A DNA stretch of 64,000 bases from Prochlorococcus marinus CUG1433 (GTDB taxonomy: Bacteria > Cyanobacteriota > Cyanobacteriia > PCC-6307 > Cyanobiaceae): the NCBI GenBank assembly GCA_017644425.1, contig JAEPLN010000001.1, positions 496,001-560,000 on the forward strand. Direction: 5' to 3'. The notes under the pieces are model-generated. The model was given only the letters and a program-made list of their open reading frames with translations. It ran no database searches and had not been told where the DNA came from. Shown here one piece after another: positions 46,908 to 55,952 of this stretch. Made by a program: the position numbers and the translations under genes. The first letter of the stretch is position 1; each line of letters starts with the position of its first letter.

Positions 46908-47048
46908 AAACTCTTGTTTTAATTATACGAAATCATGTTCACAGTGGAAACTCTGAAAACTTAAGAAAGTAATAATTTAGATCGATTAGAATTTAAAACT
47001 TTTCGATGAAGATTTACTTATATTTATAAAAAATACTAAATCTTCTAT

Positions 47049-47492
47049 TTAATTATTATCTATAGATTGAATAACTCCATCTTTTACAGTAATTGAGACT
47101 TGCATTTTTTCAATAAGATTGTCTCCCACAGTGACATCACAGAAACTATCCACTTGCCCTTGATCAACAATTTCGTCCATTTTTAATTCGCGAACTTGAC
47201 TCTGTTGTTGAAGTAGATTTCTTTTTTGTTCTTCAATTTCATTTCGTTTTGCTGCAACTTGTTGTTGCACCTGACTAACTTGTTCTTGAACTCTTGGATC
47301 AAGAGGATTAACCGATTGGGATCTAATATTATTTACTATTTGCTGCCCCTCTTGCTCAAGTTGAGATAATTGCTGGTCAATGTTTGAAATTGCTTTACTT
47401 AATTCTTTTTCAGCATCTTCCTTCCAAGTTGGTGTAACTACAGCTTTAATAGCTATTGAGCGCTTTATAGATATTGAGTTTTTTGTTTCCAT
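47049..47492 (-). CDS. YlqD-like coiled-coil protein
   Basis: A 147-residue protein of the YlqD family. The N-terminal SISIKRSIAIKAVVTPTWKE strand, a long Gln-rich coiled coil (about residues 26-100, SKAISNIDQQLSQLEQEGQQ and QEQVSQVQQQVAAKRNEIEE) and a C-terminal MQVSITVKDGVIQSIDNN. Soluble. 38 bp after the acyl-activating gene's 5' side partner on the same strand. Function unknown. Confidence 0.75.
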   Translation of the reverse strand: METKNSISIKRSIAIKAVVTPTWKEDAEKELSKAISNIDQQLSQLEQEGQQIVNNIRSQSVNPLDPRVQEQVSQVQQQVAAKRNEIEEQKRNLLQQQSQVRELKMDEIVDQGQVDSFCDVTVGDNLIEKMQVSITVKDGVIQSIDNN

Positions 47493-47530
47493 AAAAAATT
47501 AAATTACCTTTTCAATATAGATAGAACAAA

Positions 47531-49474
47531 TCAAATTTTCTTACTAAATTTGTTTTCATACATATTTTCTATTTGTAATGAATACTTTTTTTCTATTTCT
47601 TTTCTTTTTTGTTTAAGAGTTTGTGTTAATAACCCATTTTCTAGAGTAAAGGCATCAACAAAATAACAATCTAATATTTGTTCTTCTGATCTTGCTCCTA
47701 ATCGACTTTTAAGCAAATTATTAATTTGTGATTTAAAAAATGTACCAATATTATTATTCAGGTTTAACTTTGAAAGGTCTTCTTCCAAAAACTTGCTTTT
47801 TACCAATTCGACATTAGGAACTACAAGGGCTGTTAAACATTTTTTATCTTGTCCTACTAGTTGAATCTGATTAATAAATTCAGAACTAAGGATTTCCGTC
47901 TCTAGCGGATTTGGTTCTATATTTTCACCACTTGATAGCACTATTGTATCCTTGGCTCTTCCTGTTATAAAGAGAGAACCATTTGGTATTAGAAAACCTA
48001 AATCACCAGTATCAAACCAACCATCTTTGGATAAAACATCTTTTGTAGCTATTTCATTATTAAGATAACCTTTCATTACTTGCGGCCCCCTTACAAGAAT
48101 TTTTCCGACTTCTCTGAACTTCAGAATCTTTTTTTTATCATCATTCACTATTTTGATTTCAGTAAATGTTAGAGGCTGACCAGATGATCCTCTAACATTT
48201 AATTCTCTTTTCCTACAAGTTAATACTGGACTAGTTTCTGTGAGTCCATATCCCACCAAAACATCTACACCTAAAGATTCAAAAAAAAGATCTACATGTT
48301 CTGGCAATGCACCTCCACCATTAATGGGAAATTTCAGTTTTTCTCCACATAGTTGTCTAAGAATATTTGGCCATAAAAAAATAGTAGACAATTTATGTAA
48401 AGGATATCGGCTAATAACGGAAACCAGTAAGGGGATTTTTGATTTAAAAGTTATTTGATTTATATCTATATTTCTTATCTTTCTAAGACTTCTTTTGAAA
48501 ACCGAACTATTACTTATCAAAAACTTAATAAGTTTTTGCTTTTTAGAAGGCATTTTTTTCAAAGCCTGAAAAAAACCATCATGTATTGCTTCCCATAGTC
48601 TCGGTACAGTAGCCATTACAACAGGTTTTATTTGTGTAATATCATCTTTTAGAAATTTTGGAATTGTATAGTATTGAGAACAACCGCATGAAAAAAAGAA
48701 GTATTCAGCACTTCTCTCATAAGAATGCCAGATAGGCAAAACGCTTAATACAGAGGTCCCTGGTTCTGGATCAGCGATATAGGCTAAATTGATTATTTGA
48801 TGTAAAAAATTTGCATGAGTCAAAGGAACACCTTTAGGTTTTCCGGTCGTCCCAGAAGTGTAAAGAATAGTAGCGACGTCATCAATTTCTGGATTAAATT
48901 TTTCAAGATTATTATTTTGTGAATTTTCTTTTTCTACTGAACTTATGAATGTACTCCAACTTATTAAACTTTCAAATTCTTCATCTTCTAAATTGATTAT
49001 AAATTTCAGTCTTTTTTTTAATTCTTCTTTGTTGTTTAACTTTAGCCAAATTTCCTTAGATTGAACTATTAGTCCTACTGAATTAGAGTGTTCGATAATA
49101 TAGTCTAATTCTACTGAAGGAGAATTAATACCTCTCACTGCATTTATAGCTCCTAAACGCATTAAGCCTTGATCTACTGCTAGCCATCTTGGAGAATTTT
49201 CAGATATTACAGTAACTACATCCCCCTTTTTTAAACCATAGTTTTCAAAAGAACAAGAGACTTTTGTTATTAAATCAGCCAGCTCAGAATAAGAAAATTT
49301 TTCTTTGTATTTCCCTCTTAAATCGCAAACAGCTAAAACATCACCACATTTAAATTTTAATTTTTCCCAAATTTGATCTATATGATCAAGGTTCTTAATA
49401 AAATCTCTATTTTTGGCAAATTTATTTTTTTTATAAAGAGGTTTGGTTGGAGGCCAATACGCTAAATCATCCAT
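47531..49474 (-). CDS. AMP-dependent acyl-CoA/acyl-ACP synthetase
   Basis: A 647-residue long-chain fatty acid activating enzyme. The P-loop is ATILYTSGTTGKPKGVPLTH; the A5 GYGLTETSPVLTCRK, A7 DGWFDTGDLGFL and A8 TGRAKDTIVLSSGENIEP motifs are intact. In cyanobacteria the single enzyme of this size is usually the acyl-ACP synthetase Aas that recycles free fatty acids, so this is the best specific guess. Downstream of lipB on the same strand by 27 bp. Confidence 0.85.
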   Translation of the reverse strand: MDDLAYWPPTKPLYKKNKFAKNRDFIKNLDHIDQIWEKLKFKCGDVLAVCDLRGKYKEKFSYSELADLITKVSCSFENYGLKKGDVVTVISENSPRWLAVDQGLMRLGAINAVRGINSPSVELDYIIEHSNSVGLIVQSKEIWLKLNNKEELKKRLKFIINLEDEEFESLISWSTFISSVEKENSQNNNLEKFNPEIDDVATILYTSGTTGKPKGVPLTHANFLHQIINLAYIADPEPGTSVLSVLPIWHSYERSAEYFFFSCGCSQYYTIPKFLKDDITQIKPVVMATVPRLWEAIHDGFFQALKKMPSKKQKLIKFLISNSSVFKRSLRKIRNIDINQITFKSKIPLLVSVISRYPLHKLSTIFLWPNILRQLCGEKLKFPINGGGALPEHVDLFFESLGVDVLVGYGLTETSPVLTCRKRELNVRGSSGQPLTFTEIKIVNDDKKKILKFREVGKILVRGPQVMKGYLNNEIATKDVLSKDGWFDTGDLGFLIPNGSLFITGRAKDTIVLSSGENIEPNPLETEILSSEFINQIQLVGQDKKCLTALVVPNVELVKSKFLEEDLSKLNLNNNIGTFFKSQINNLLKSRLGARSEEQILDCYFVDAFTLENGLLTQTLKQKRKEIEKKYSLQIENMYENKFSKKI

Positions 49475-49501
49475 ATTAAATAGATTTTGAAATTTTAATT
49501 T

Positions 49502-50152
49502 CTATTTTGATATAAAATCAAAATTAAATTCTTCCTCGATGGTTTTTTTAACAATTCTCTTGACTTCTTGAATATTTAAATTTTTGTTGTAATCAATCAT
49601 ATTTGCCATAAGACAATTTTCTATTCCGCAAGGGACAATCTTATTAAAATTTTCTAATTCACAGTCAATATTGATTGAAAATCCATTTATCGTAATCCAT
49701 CTTTTACACCCAATTCCAATTGATGCGATTTTCTTATTTCCTTTCCAAACACCAGTAAACCCTTTTTTAGAGTGGCAATCTATATTAAAAGCTCTAAGGA
49801 TTTTTATAATAATTTCTTCAATTTTTCTTAAGTACCAATTCAAATCTTTATAAAAATTTTTCAAATCTAAAACCAAATAAGTTACTAATTGTCCTGGCAT
49901 ATGACAAGTTACCTCACCACCTCTATCAATCTTAAAAACATCATATTTAGCATCATTCAGAGAAAATAGTAAATTATCGTAATTAGATCCTCTCCCCAAT
50001 GTATAACAGAGTTGATGCTCCCCTATCCAAATAAAATCAGGCTTAGAATTATCTAAAATCAATGACTCCTGATATTCTTTTTGTAATTTATAAACATCAT
50101 TAAAAGAAGAAATATTATCAGGTTGTTTAATTATTGCTGTTCTATTCTTCAT
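49502..50152 (-). CDS. lipB: octanoyltransferase
   Basis: Transfers octanoate from ACP to lipoyl domains such as that of pdhC in this window. 216 residues. The first loop [20 protein letters not shown] carries the conserved His and Gly, [19 protein letters not shown] carries the Lys site, and the catalytic Cys is in [15 protein letters not shown]. Divergent from hpf with 44 bp between. Confidence 0.92.
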   Translation of the reverse strand: MKNRTAIIKQPDNISSFNDVYKLQKEYQESLILDNSKPDFIWIGEHQLCYTLGRGSNYDNLLFSLNDAKYDVFKIDRGGEVTCHMPGQLVTYLVLDLKNFYKDLNWYLRKIEEIIIKILRAFNIDCHSKKGFTGVWKGNKKIASIGIGCKRWITINGFSINIDCELENFNKIVPCGIENCLMANMIDYNKNLNIQEVKRIVKKTIEEEFNFDFISK

Positions 50153-50196
50153 ATTTAAGTAGATTTAGAAAGTAAGTAAATATTTTTAGATTTGTT

Positions 50197-50781
50197 ATGA
50201 AAATTTTAATCCATGGAAAGAATCTTGAGCTCACTGGAGCATTAAAAGAATATACTGAGGCAAAGATAGAAAAAGCAACACATCACTATAAGGATATCGT
50301 TAAAGAAGCTGACATACACCTTTCAATTGAAAAGAATCCAAGAGTTTCGTTCCAAACTGCAGAAGTTACTATTTTTGCAAATGGTACCGTAATTAGAGCA
50401 GAAGAAAAAACTGAAAATCTATACTCAAGCATTGATTTAGTTTCAAATAAACTTTGTAGAAAATTACGCAAATACAAAGAAAGAAACAATAAAACAATTC
50501 ATAATAAACAATTTAAAAATAAAGATTCTTTACCAATTGAAAGTATGGAATCAAATTTTTTAGATAAAGCTTTATTTAAAGAAGGAACTGAAGCAAGTCT
50601 GCCTGAGCCATCTATAAAAAATAAATACTTTGAAATGACTCCAATATCATCTGACGAAGCAAGAAAACAATTAGATCTAATTGATCATGATTTTTATGTT
50701 TTTCGTAACAAGAAAAATAATGAACTTCAAGTTATATATAAAAGGAATCATGGAGGTTATGGACTGATTCAATCTAAATAA
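50197..50781 (+). CDS. hpf: long ribosome hibernation promoting factor (LrtA)
   Basis: A 194-residue long-form HPF. N-terminal ribosome-binding domain (residues 1-100; MKILIHGKNLELTGALKEYT, EADIHLSIEKNPRVSFQTAE) and the C-terminal dimerisation domain (KYFEMTPISSDEARKQLDLI, FYVFRNKKNNELQVIYKRNH). Known as light-repressed LrtA in cyanobacteria; the 44-bp leader is short here. Followed by the deoC-like gene after 7 bp. Confidence 0.93.
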   Translation: MKILIHGKNLELTGALKEYTEAKIEKATHHYKDIVKEADIHLSIEKNPRVSFQTAEVTIFANGTVIRAEEKTENLYSSIDLVSNKLCRKLRKYKERNNKTIHNKQFKNKDSLPIESMESNFLDKALFKEGTEASLPEPSIKNKYFEMTPISSDEARKQLDLIDHDFYVFRNKKNNELQVIYKRNHGGYGLIQSK

Positions 50782-50788
50782 GTATTAA

Positions 50789-51448
50789 ATGCCCAATATT
50801 GAATATGAATTAAACGAGAAAATTCATGCGATTATTATTAACCCTTATTTATCATGGGAGGATTTCTGTGTGAATTGCGATTTAGTAAGAAAATACAATA
50901 TCAAAAATATTTCTACTTCACTAAATTATTTAACTGATCTTAAAAACTGTTTGGGTAATTACAGTGCGGATATAAACGCACTTATTTCTTACCCTTTAGC
51001 AGATTTACCAGTTTCATTTATTGAAGAATTAGTTTGTTTTGCAAAAGATAAGGGTGCAAAAGGAATTGAATATATCCCAAACTTTATCAATTTATCCAAA
51101 AGAAATTTAGAAACTTTCGCTGCTGAAATTGAGCAAGTTAAATTATCTGGATTACCAGTTTCAATAATCATAAATAAATCAAAACTACAAGAAGAAGTTT
51201 TTGTTAATGCGATAGAAATATGTTTGGAATTAGGAATAAAAAATTTTCAATTCGGGGATGGGTTTGGGTCTCCTCTTACATCTAATGATGTCCAGGAAAT
51301 ACTAAAAATAACAGGCTCTCAAAATCAAATCAAAGTTGTAGGTGGCATAAAAAAACTGACGCAAGTAATTAATTTGTTTGATATTGGAATTAGTTGCGTG
51401 GGGACTTCCAATTTTTGTGAAATTTTTGAAGAAGTTAAAGTAATTTAA
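50789..51448 (+). CDS. deoxyribose-phosphate aldolase-like protein with altered active site
   Basis: A 219-residue TIM barrel of the DeoC family: NALISYPLADLPVSFIEELV, GAKGIEYIPNFINLSKRNLE and IKVVGGIKKLTQVINLFDIG align with DERA. The Schiff-base loop, normally KTSTGF, reads NFQFGDGFG (about residues 152-160) and has no Lys. The partner Lys (Lys182, KVVGGIK) is kept while the Asp of EIDMVIN reads Glu94. Aldolase activity is therefore doubtful. It is translationally adjacent to recO (0 bp). Confidence 0.7.
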   Translation: MPNIEYELNEKIHAIIINPYLSWEDFCVNCDLVRKYNIKNISTSLNYLTDLKNCLGNYSADINALISYPLADLPVSFIEELVCFAKDKGAKGIEYIPNFINLSKRNLETFAAEIEQVKLSGLPVSIIINKSKLQEEVFVNAIEICLELGIKNFQFGDGFGSPLTSNDVQEILKITGSQNQIKVVGGIKKLTQVINLFDIGISCVGTSNFCEIFEEVKVI

Positions 51449-52234
51449 ATGTCTGGTTCTGGTGAGTGCAGACTAAAAGGTCTCTGTATTAAAGCTTCTC
51501 CATTAGGCGAGAATGATAGATTAATAACTATCCTTACAGATGAGCAAGGGATTGTTAGATTAGCAGTACCTGGTGCTAGGCGTCCTAAAAGTAGTCTTGC
51601 CGCAGCTACTCCTTTAACATATTTAAGTCTGCAGATTTTTGGGAAAAGAAATCTTAAATCTGTACGTCAAATTAAAATATTAAAAAGCTATTCTGGTCTA
51701 GGGAAAAATATTGAATGTCTTGCAGCCGCGCAAGCAATAACTGAATTAACATTTTTATTAGTAGGTAATAATGACAAGCAACAAGACTATTTATCTTGCG
51801 TTCTTGCACATCTTGATAGGATTTATTTATATAAAGAGTCTCAAGAAAAAGATATTAAAATGCTCTCAATGAGTATTCAATCTTTAATCCATCTATTAGC
51901 CATCGGGGGTATTAATTTACCGATTCATCATTGTTGTAAAACTGGAGAACCTATTATTCCACCTATAGGAAATTGGGAATGGAGTTGTTATTTTTTACCT
52001 AGTGAAGGGTTTTCATCCATCGAAGATCCTCAAAGTAATCTAAAAATAAATGCATCTGAAGTTGCTCTATTACAGAGACTTCTTTTCCCCGAATTACCAA
52101 TAAAATCTGATGGAGAGTTATTGGGACCTAAAAAAGTCTGGCTTAAAATATTATTTATTATTGAAACTTGGATCTCTACTCAACTAGAGAAAGATCTATC
52201 TTCACTTAAAATGTTGAGAGAAATATACAGTTAG
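51449..52234 (+). CDS. recO: DNA repair protein RecO
   Basis: Helps load RecA in the RecFOR pathway. 261 residues with an N-terminal OB fold (CRLKGLCIKASPLGENDRLI, GIVRLAVPGARRPKSSLAAA) and a helical C-terminal domain. The zinc-finger-like region is reduced to HHCCKTGEPIIPPIGNW. Starts directly after the deoC-like stop. Confidence 0.9.
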   Translation: MSGSGECRLKGLCIKASPLGENDRLITILTDEQGIVRLAVPGARRPKSSLAAATPLTYLSLQIFGKRNLKSVRQIKILKSYSGLGKNIECLAAAQAITELTFLLVGNNDKQQDYLSCVLAHLDRIYLYKESQEKDIKMLSMSIQSLIHLLAIGGINLPIHHCCKTGEPIIPPIGNWEWSCYFLPSEGFSSIEDPQSNLKINASEVALLQRLLFPELPIKSDGELLGPKKVWLKILFIIETWISTQLEKDLSSLKMLREIYS

Positions 52235-52319
52235 CATTTTTATGAACAATTAATAATTTTTAAAATTATGATCTTGGGTGCTCTGACTGTTAATTTAATA
52301 AATAGTTAATTCATTTAAT

Positions 52320-53486
52320 GTGGTTCACATTGCCTGGTTGGGTAAGAAATCTCCTTTTTGTGGAAATGTAACTTACGGTAATTCAACTACTCAGCAATTA
52401 AAGGCCAGAGGGCATAAAATTAGTTTTATTCATTTCGACAATCCTTCTAGCTCAAATTCTTCAAAACCATTGTTTCTTGCAAATGATCCTGATGTAAGTC
52501 TCCCATATTTAATTAAGTCTCAAGTTTACACGATACCCTCGCCAAGAGCAGAAAAAGAGTTAAGGCTATCATTGGAAAGATTAAAACCTGACATAGTACA
52601 TGCAAGCCTAACTCTATCTCCTTTAGATTTTAGACTTCCAGAGCTTTGTAATGAAATAAATGTTCCACTTATAGGAACATTTCATCCACCATTTGATGCA
52701 AAAAATAGAAATTTAACTGCGAGTACTCAACAATTAACATATCAACTTTATGCTCCCTCTTTAGCAAAGTTCGATAAGATAATTATTTTTTCTGAACCTC
52801 AAAAAAATGTTCTTGAGAAATTAGGAGTACCTAAAGAAAAACAAATAATTATTCCAAACGGTGTTGACGAAAATATTTGGAGACCTTTTTGCAAAAAAAG
52901 TAAAAAATATGATCAGGTAAAAAACAAACTTGGAAATGAAAGAATCTTCTTATATATGGGAAGGATTGCAAATGAGAAAAATATCGAGGCACTTTTACGT
53001 TCTTGGCGCCAAACAAAAACTCAAAATTGCAAATTAGTTATAGTTGGGGATGGACCACTGAAGCCAACACTTGAAAATAGTTTTTCTAACCTTGGTAATG
53101 AGAAATTAATTTGGTGGGGTGCCGAATTAGATTTAGAAACTAGGATAGCAATAATGCAAATAGCAGAAGTATTTTTCTTACCAAGCTTAGTAGAAGGTTT
53201 ATCATTATCACTTCTTGAGGCAATGTCTGCTGGTACTGCTTGTGTAGCTACAGATGCCGGAGCTGATGGTGAAGTTTTAGATAAAGGAACAGGAATAGTA
53301 ATTTCAACTGATAATGTGGCTGCACAATTGAAAACTATAATCCCAATTCTTGTGGAACATCCTTCATTTACAAAAGATCTTGGTGAAAAAGCTAGAGAAC
53401 GAGTACTTGAGAGATATACTATTACTAAAAATATAAATTCACTTGAAAAAGTTTATACAAAATTAAAAGATAATTATAAAACCTAA
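52320..53486 (+). CDS. glycosyltransferase family 4, possibly digalactosyldiacylglycerol synthase DgdA
   Basis: A GT-B glycosyltransferase of 388 residues. The N-terminal VHIAWLGKKSPFCGNVTYGN and ISFIHFD segments and LVHASLTLSPLDF-like IVHASLTLSPLDFRLPELCN resemble the cyanobacterial DgdA (Synechocystis slr1508 type), which makes DGDG in thylakoid membranes; this is from memory. C-terminal nucleotide-sugar site LPSLVEGLSLSLLEAMSAGT (about residues 285-304). The start is GTG 52320, two bases inside an out-of-frame ATG. The stop overlaps proC's stop region by 4 bp. Confidence 0.75.
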   Translation: MVHIAWLGKKSPFCGNVTYGNSTTQQLKARGHKISFIHFDNPSSSNSSKPLFLANDPDVSLPYLIKSQVYTIPSPRAEKELRLSLERLKPDIVHASLTLSPLDFRLPELCNEINVPLIGTFHPPFDAKNRNLTASTQQLTYQLYAPSLAKFDKIIIFSEPQKNVLEKLGVPKEKQIIIPNGVDENIWRPFCKKSKKYDQVKNKLGNERIFLYMGRIANEKNIEALLRSWRQTKTQNCKLVIVGDGPLKPTLENSFSNLGNEKLIWWGAELDLETRIAIMQIAEVFFLPSLVEGLSLSLLEAMSAGTACVATDAGADGEVLDKGTGIVISTDNVAAQLKTIIPILVEHPSFTKDLGEKARERVLERYTITKNINSLEKVYTKLKDNYKT

Positions 53487-54295
53487 CGAAACTCTTTACT
53501 TCTATTACTAGCTGAAATTATTGATTCAATTAATGCTGACCTTACACTCTTTTTTTCTAAAACCCTTAAAGCAGAAATAGTGGTACCACCTGGAGAGGTT
53601 ACTAAATTTTTAAGCTCAGAAGTAGTAAGTTTATTTTCCTTTATTAGACAAATAGTTCCTAGTATCATTTCCATAACAAGTTCCTCTGAAATTATTTTTG
53701 GTAATCCCCCGCTTAATCCTCCATCACTTAATGCTTCTATAATTAAAGCAATAATTGCAGGACCTGATGAAGTTAAAGCTAAAAATATATCAAGGTAATC
53801 TTCAGTAAATTCATAAATCTTACTAGTATTTTCAAATAATTTTTTTGTAAATTGTTTCTGATCTTCTGTGATTTCTTTTCCCCAAGAAATGCCTGTTAAA
53901 CCTTTCCCAATAGTTATAGGAATATTTGTAACCACCCTTACACATTTATGATTAGGGAACTTTTGAGTAAGTCTATTTAGTGAAACCCCCGCAAGAATTG
54001 AAACTATTAAATTATCCTTGTTTTTTATATGATGGGCCTCACTAATATCATTAAATTGTTGGGGTTTTATCGAAAGCAGTTTATATTGACAATCCCAAAT
54101 TATTTTTGACTCTTTAGAACCTGATTTATATACGTTTATATTATATTTATAATTTTTTTTTATTTTTTCTAAACTTTTTTCAGTATTTACAACACAAAAA
54201 ACATTTTCTGGCTGAATTAATTTGTCATCTAATAGAGGGGTAACTATAGCACTTGCAATATTTCCAAAACCAATAATCGCAATTTTATCTGTCAC
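53483..54295 (-). CDS. proC: pyrroline-5-carboxylate reductase
   Basis: Last step of proline synthesis. 270 residues. NAD(P)-binding IAIIGFGNIASAIVTPLLDD, and the family ALTSSGPAIIALIIEALSDGG plus SPGGTTISALRVLEK near the end. Follows sepF by 7 bp, matching the pipX-pipY-sepF-proC order common in cyanobacteria and many bacteria. Confidence 0.94.
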   Translation of the reverse strand: MTDKIAIIGFGNIASAIVTPLLDDKLIQPENVFCVVNTEKSLEKIKKNYKYNINVYKSGSKESKIIWDCQYKLLSIKPQQFNDISEAHHIKNKDNLIVSILAGVSLNRLTQKFPNHKCVRVVTNIPITIGKGLTGISWGKEITEDQKQFTKKLFENTSKIYEFTEDYLDIFLALTSSGPAIIALIIEALSDGGLSGGLPKIISEELVMEMILGTICLIKENKLTTSELKNLVTSPGGTTISALRVLEKKSVRSALIESIISASNRSKEFR

Positions 54296-54302
54296 AGATT
54301 AA

Positions 54303-54878
54303 TCATGAATAAGCACTTAATTTAGAATTACCCCATGCTGGTTCAGGAGTAGTATTTTTGCCCAAACTATATTGTGGTGTGTTTTCTTTAGATACAGAAG
54401 AAGGAGAAGCTTCTTCTGGGGAAGAACTAGTTACATTTACACAACTTGGAGCAAAAAGGAAAATACTTTCACCAACTCTCTCTTGATGTCCATCTATTGC
54501 ATATGTACCCCCAGCAATAAAATCAACAGCTCTTTGAGCTTGATCAGGATCCATCATAGTTAAATTAAGAATTACAGTTTTTCTCTCTCTTAATGCTTGT
54601 ATAGCTTGAGGCATCTCATCAAAACTTCTTGGTTCCATTAAACTTACTTCTGAGGATGAATTTGAGATTCCAGGCATACCAACTACTTTTGATGATCTGT
54701 TGTTATTCATAAAATCGAATGGATTTGAATTTGCAAGTGCATTTGCATTCTTTGGATTTTGTTTGAAATTATTAATATCATTTAATTCATCCTCTGAAGC
54801 ATAATCCAACTCATCAAAATCATCATCGAGATACTCATCCCCTGCAACAACTGCCTTTAATCTAGAAATAAGTGACAC
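54303..54878 (-). CDS. sepF: cell division protein SepF
   Basis: FtsZ-associated division protein, 191 residues. An N-terminal membrane-binding helix ([13 protein letters not shown]) followed by an acidic linker (about 17-70), and the SepF core: [40 protein letters not shown] and [13 protein letters not shown] Ser/Pro-rich tail ends the protein. 149-bp spacer to pipY includes a small AAGGTT-taag-AACCTT hairpin at 54907-54922, which may terminate or regulate. Confidence 0.93.
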   Translation of the reverse strand: MSLISRLKAVVAGDEYLDDDFDELDYASEDELNDINNFKQNPKNANALANSNPFDFMNNNRSSKVVGMPGISNSSSEVSLMEPRSFDEMPQAIQALRERKTVILNLTMMDPDQAQRAVDFIAGGTYAIDGHQERVGESIFLFAPSCVNVTSSSPEEASPSSVSKENTPQYSLGKNTTPEPAWGNSKLSAYS

Positions 54879-55027
54879 CTTTTAAATCCTCTTGAAATTG
54901 ATTACTAAGGTTTAAGAACCTTGAGTAATAGATTCATTTTTTAAATGAATAAACTACCTATACTTAAATAACGTTAGTTGAACTTTACTGCAAGTTTATA
55001 GATGAGATTTTTATAAAAAATAACTAA

Positions 55028-55663
55028 TTAGGATCTACCTCCAAAAATCAATGATCCTAATCTTAACCAAGTTGATCCTGCGTCAATAGCTTCCTCCCAG
55101 TCACCTGACATCCCCATTGAACAATCTGGTAGTTGCAGTGAATCAGCGAGAGCACGACATTTTTTGAACAACCCTGAATTTTCTTTAGAGCTAAGTCCTT
55201 TAGGATTGATAGTCATCAAACCGGTCAATGAAATATTTTTCAACTCTTGAATTTCTCTCCATTTCATTATTAAAAATTCAGGATTAAAGCCTCCTTTAGT
55301 AGGATCATCACTCAACTTAACCTGCAACATTATTAATGGATTTTTCTTCTCTTCACGTGAAATATTAGAAATCTTTTGCAACTTTTCAAATGAATCTACT
55401 GAATGAATGTATTTAAAATTTTGAACTATTTTTCTTATTTTATTACTTTGTATTCTTCCAATAAAGTGCCAATTTATTTGTTTATGGTCTTTTAAGGTTA
55501 ATTGTTTTTCAAGCGCCTCTTGAACCTTACTTTCCCCAAAATCTTTCTGACCTATATTTTGAATAGTCTTGATTTCTTGACTTTTAAATCCTTTACTTAC
55601 TGCAAGAATATTTACATTTGAAGGTATTTTATTTTTTATTTTTAAATAATTTGAAGGGTTCAC
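55028..55663 (-). CDS. pipY: PLP homeostasis protein PipY (YggS family)
   Basis: A PLP-binding TIM barrel of 211 residues. The PLP Lys is in VNILAVSKGFKSQEIKTIQN (about residue 24), then GESKVQEALEKQ, INWHFIGRIQSNKIRKIVQN and SMGMSGDWEEAI. PipY controls PLP levels and cooperates genetically with PipX. Start 4 bp after the pipX stop. Member of the pipX-pipY operon. Confidence 0.93.
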   Translation of the reverse strand: MNPSNYLKIKNKIPSNVNILAVSKGFKSQEIKTIQNIGQKDFGESKVQEALEKQLTLKDHKQINWHFIGRIQSNKIRKIVQNFKYIHSVDSFEKLQKISNISREEKKNPLIMLQVKLSDDPTKGGFNPEFLIMKWREIQELKNISLTGLMTINPKGLSSKENSGLFKKCRALADSLQLPDCSMGMSGDWEEAIDAGSTWLRLGSLIFGGRS

Positions 55664-55666
55664 CTT

Positions 55667-55933
55667 TTATAAGAAAGTTTGCGTAAATAAATTCTCCCAT
55701 TTAGATAGTTCTTCAGATCCTTTTCTTCTAGCTTTTTGAAGGTTTAATTCGGCCTGATTACGGGCATCTAAATAAGGTATAACTTCAAAAAAAACTTCTC
55801 TCTGTCGAACCTCTACTAAGAAAAACATTTTTTGAGCGTATAAAGTCGCATAAATATCTCTCCCATCATTCCCAGGAGAAACTTGATATAACATACCAAA
55901 TGTTGGATGGTTTAAATAACGCTCAGAACTCAA
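55667..55933 (-). CDS. pipX: PII-interacting protein X, NtcA co-activator
   Basis: Small adaptor (88 residues) that binds either the PII signal protein or NtcA, linking 2-oxoglutarate to nitrogen-responsive transcription. The N-terminal Tudor-like domain is visible in YLNHPTFGMLYQVSPGNDGRD and VRQREVFFEVIPYLDARNQA, followed by C-terminal helices (LQKARRKGSEELSKWENLF). It heads the pipX-pipY pair. The window also carries a putative NtcA-site, so this regulator is directly relevant. Confidence 0.94.
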   Translation of the reverse strand: MSSERYLNHPTFGMLYQVSPGNDGRDIYATLYAQKMFFLVEVRQREVFFEVIPYLDARNQAELNLQKARRKGSEELSKWENLFTQTFL

Positions 55934-55952
55934 ACCTTAAATATTGTGTTAT

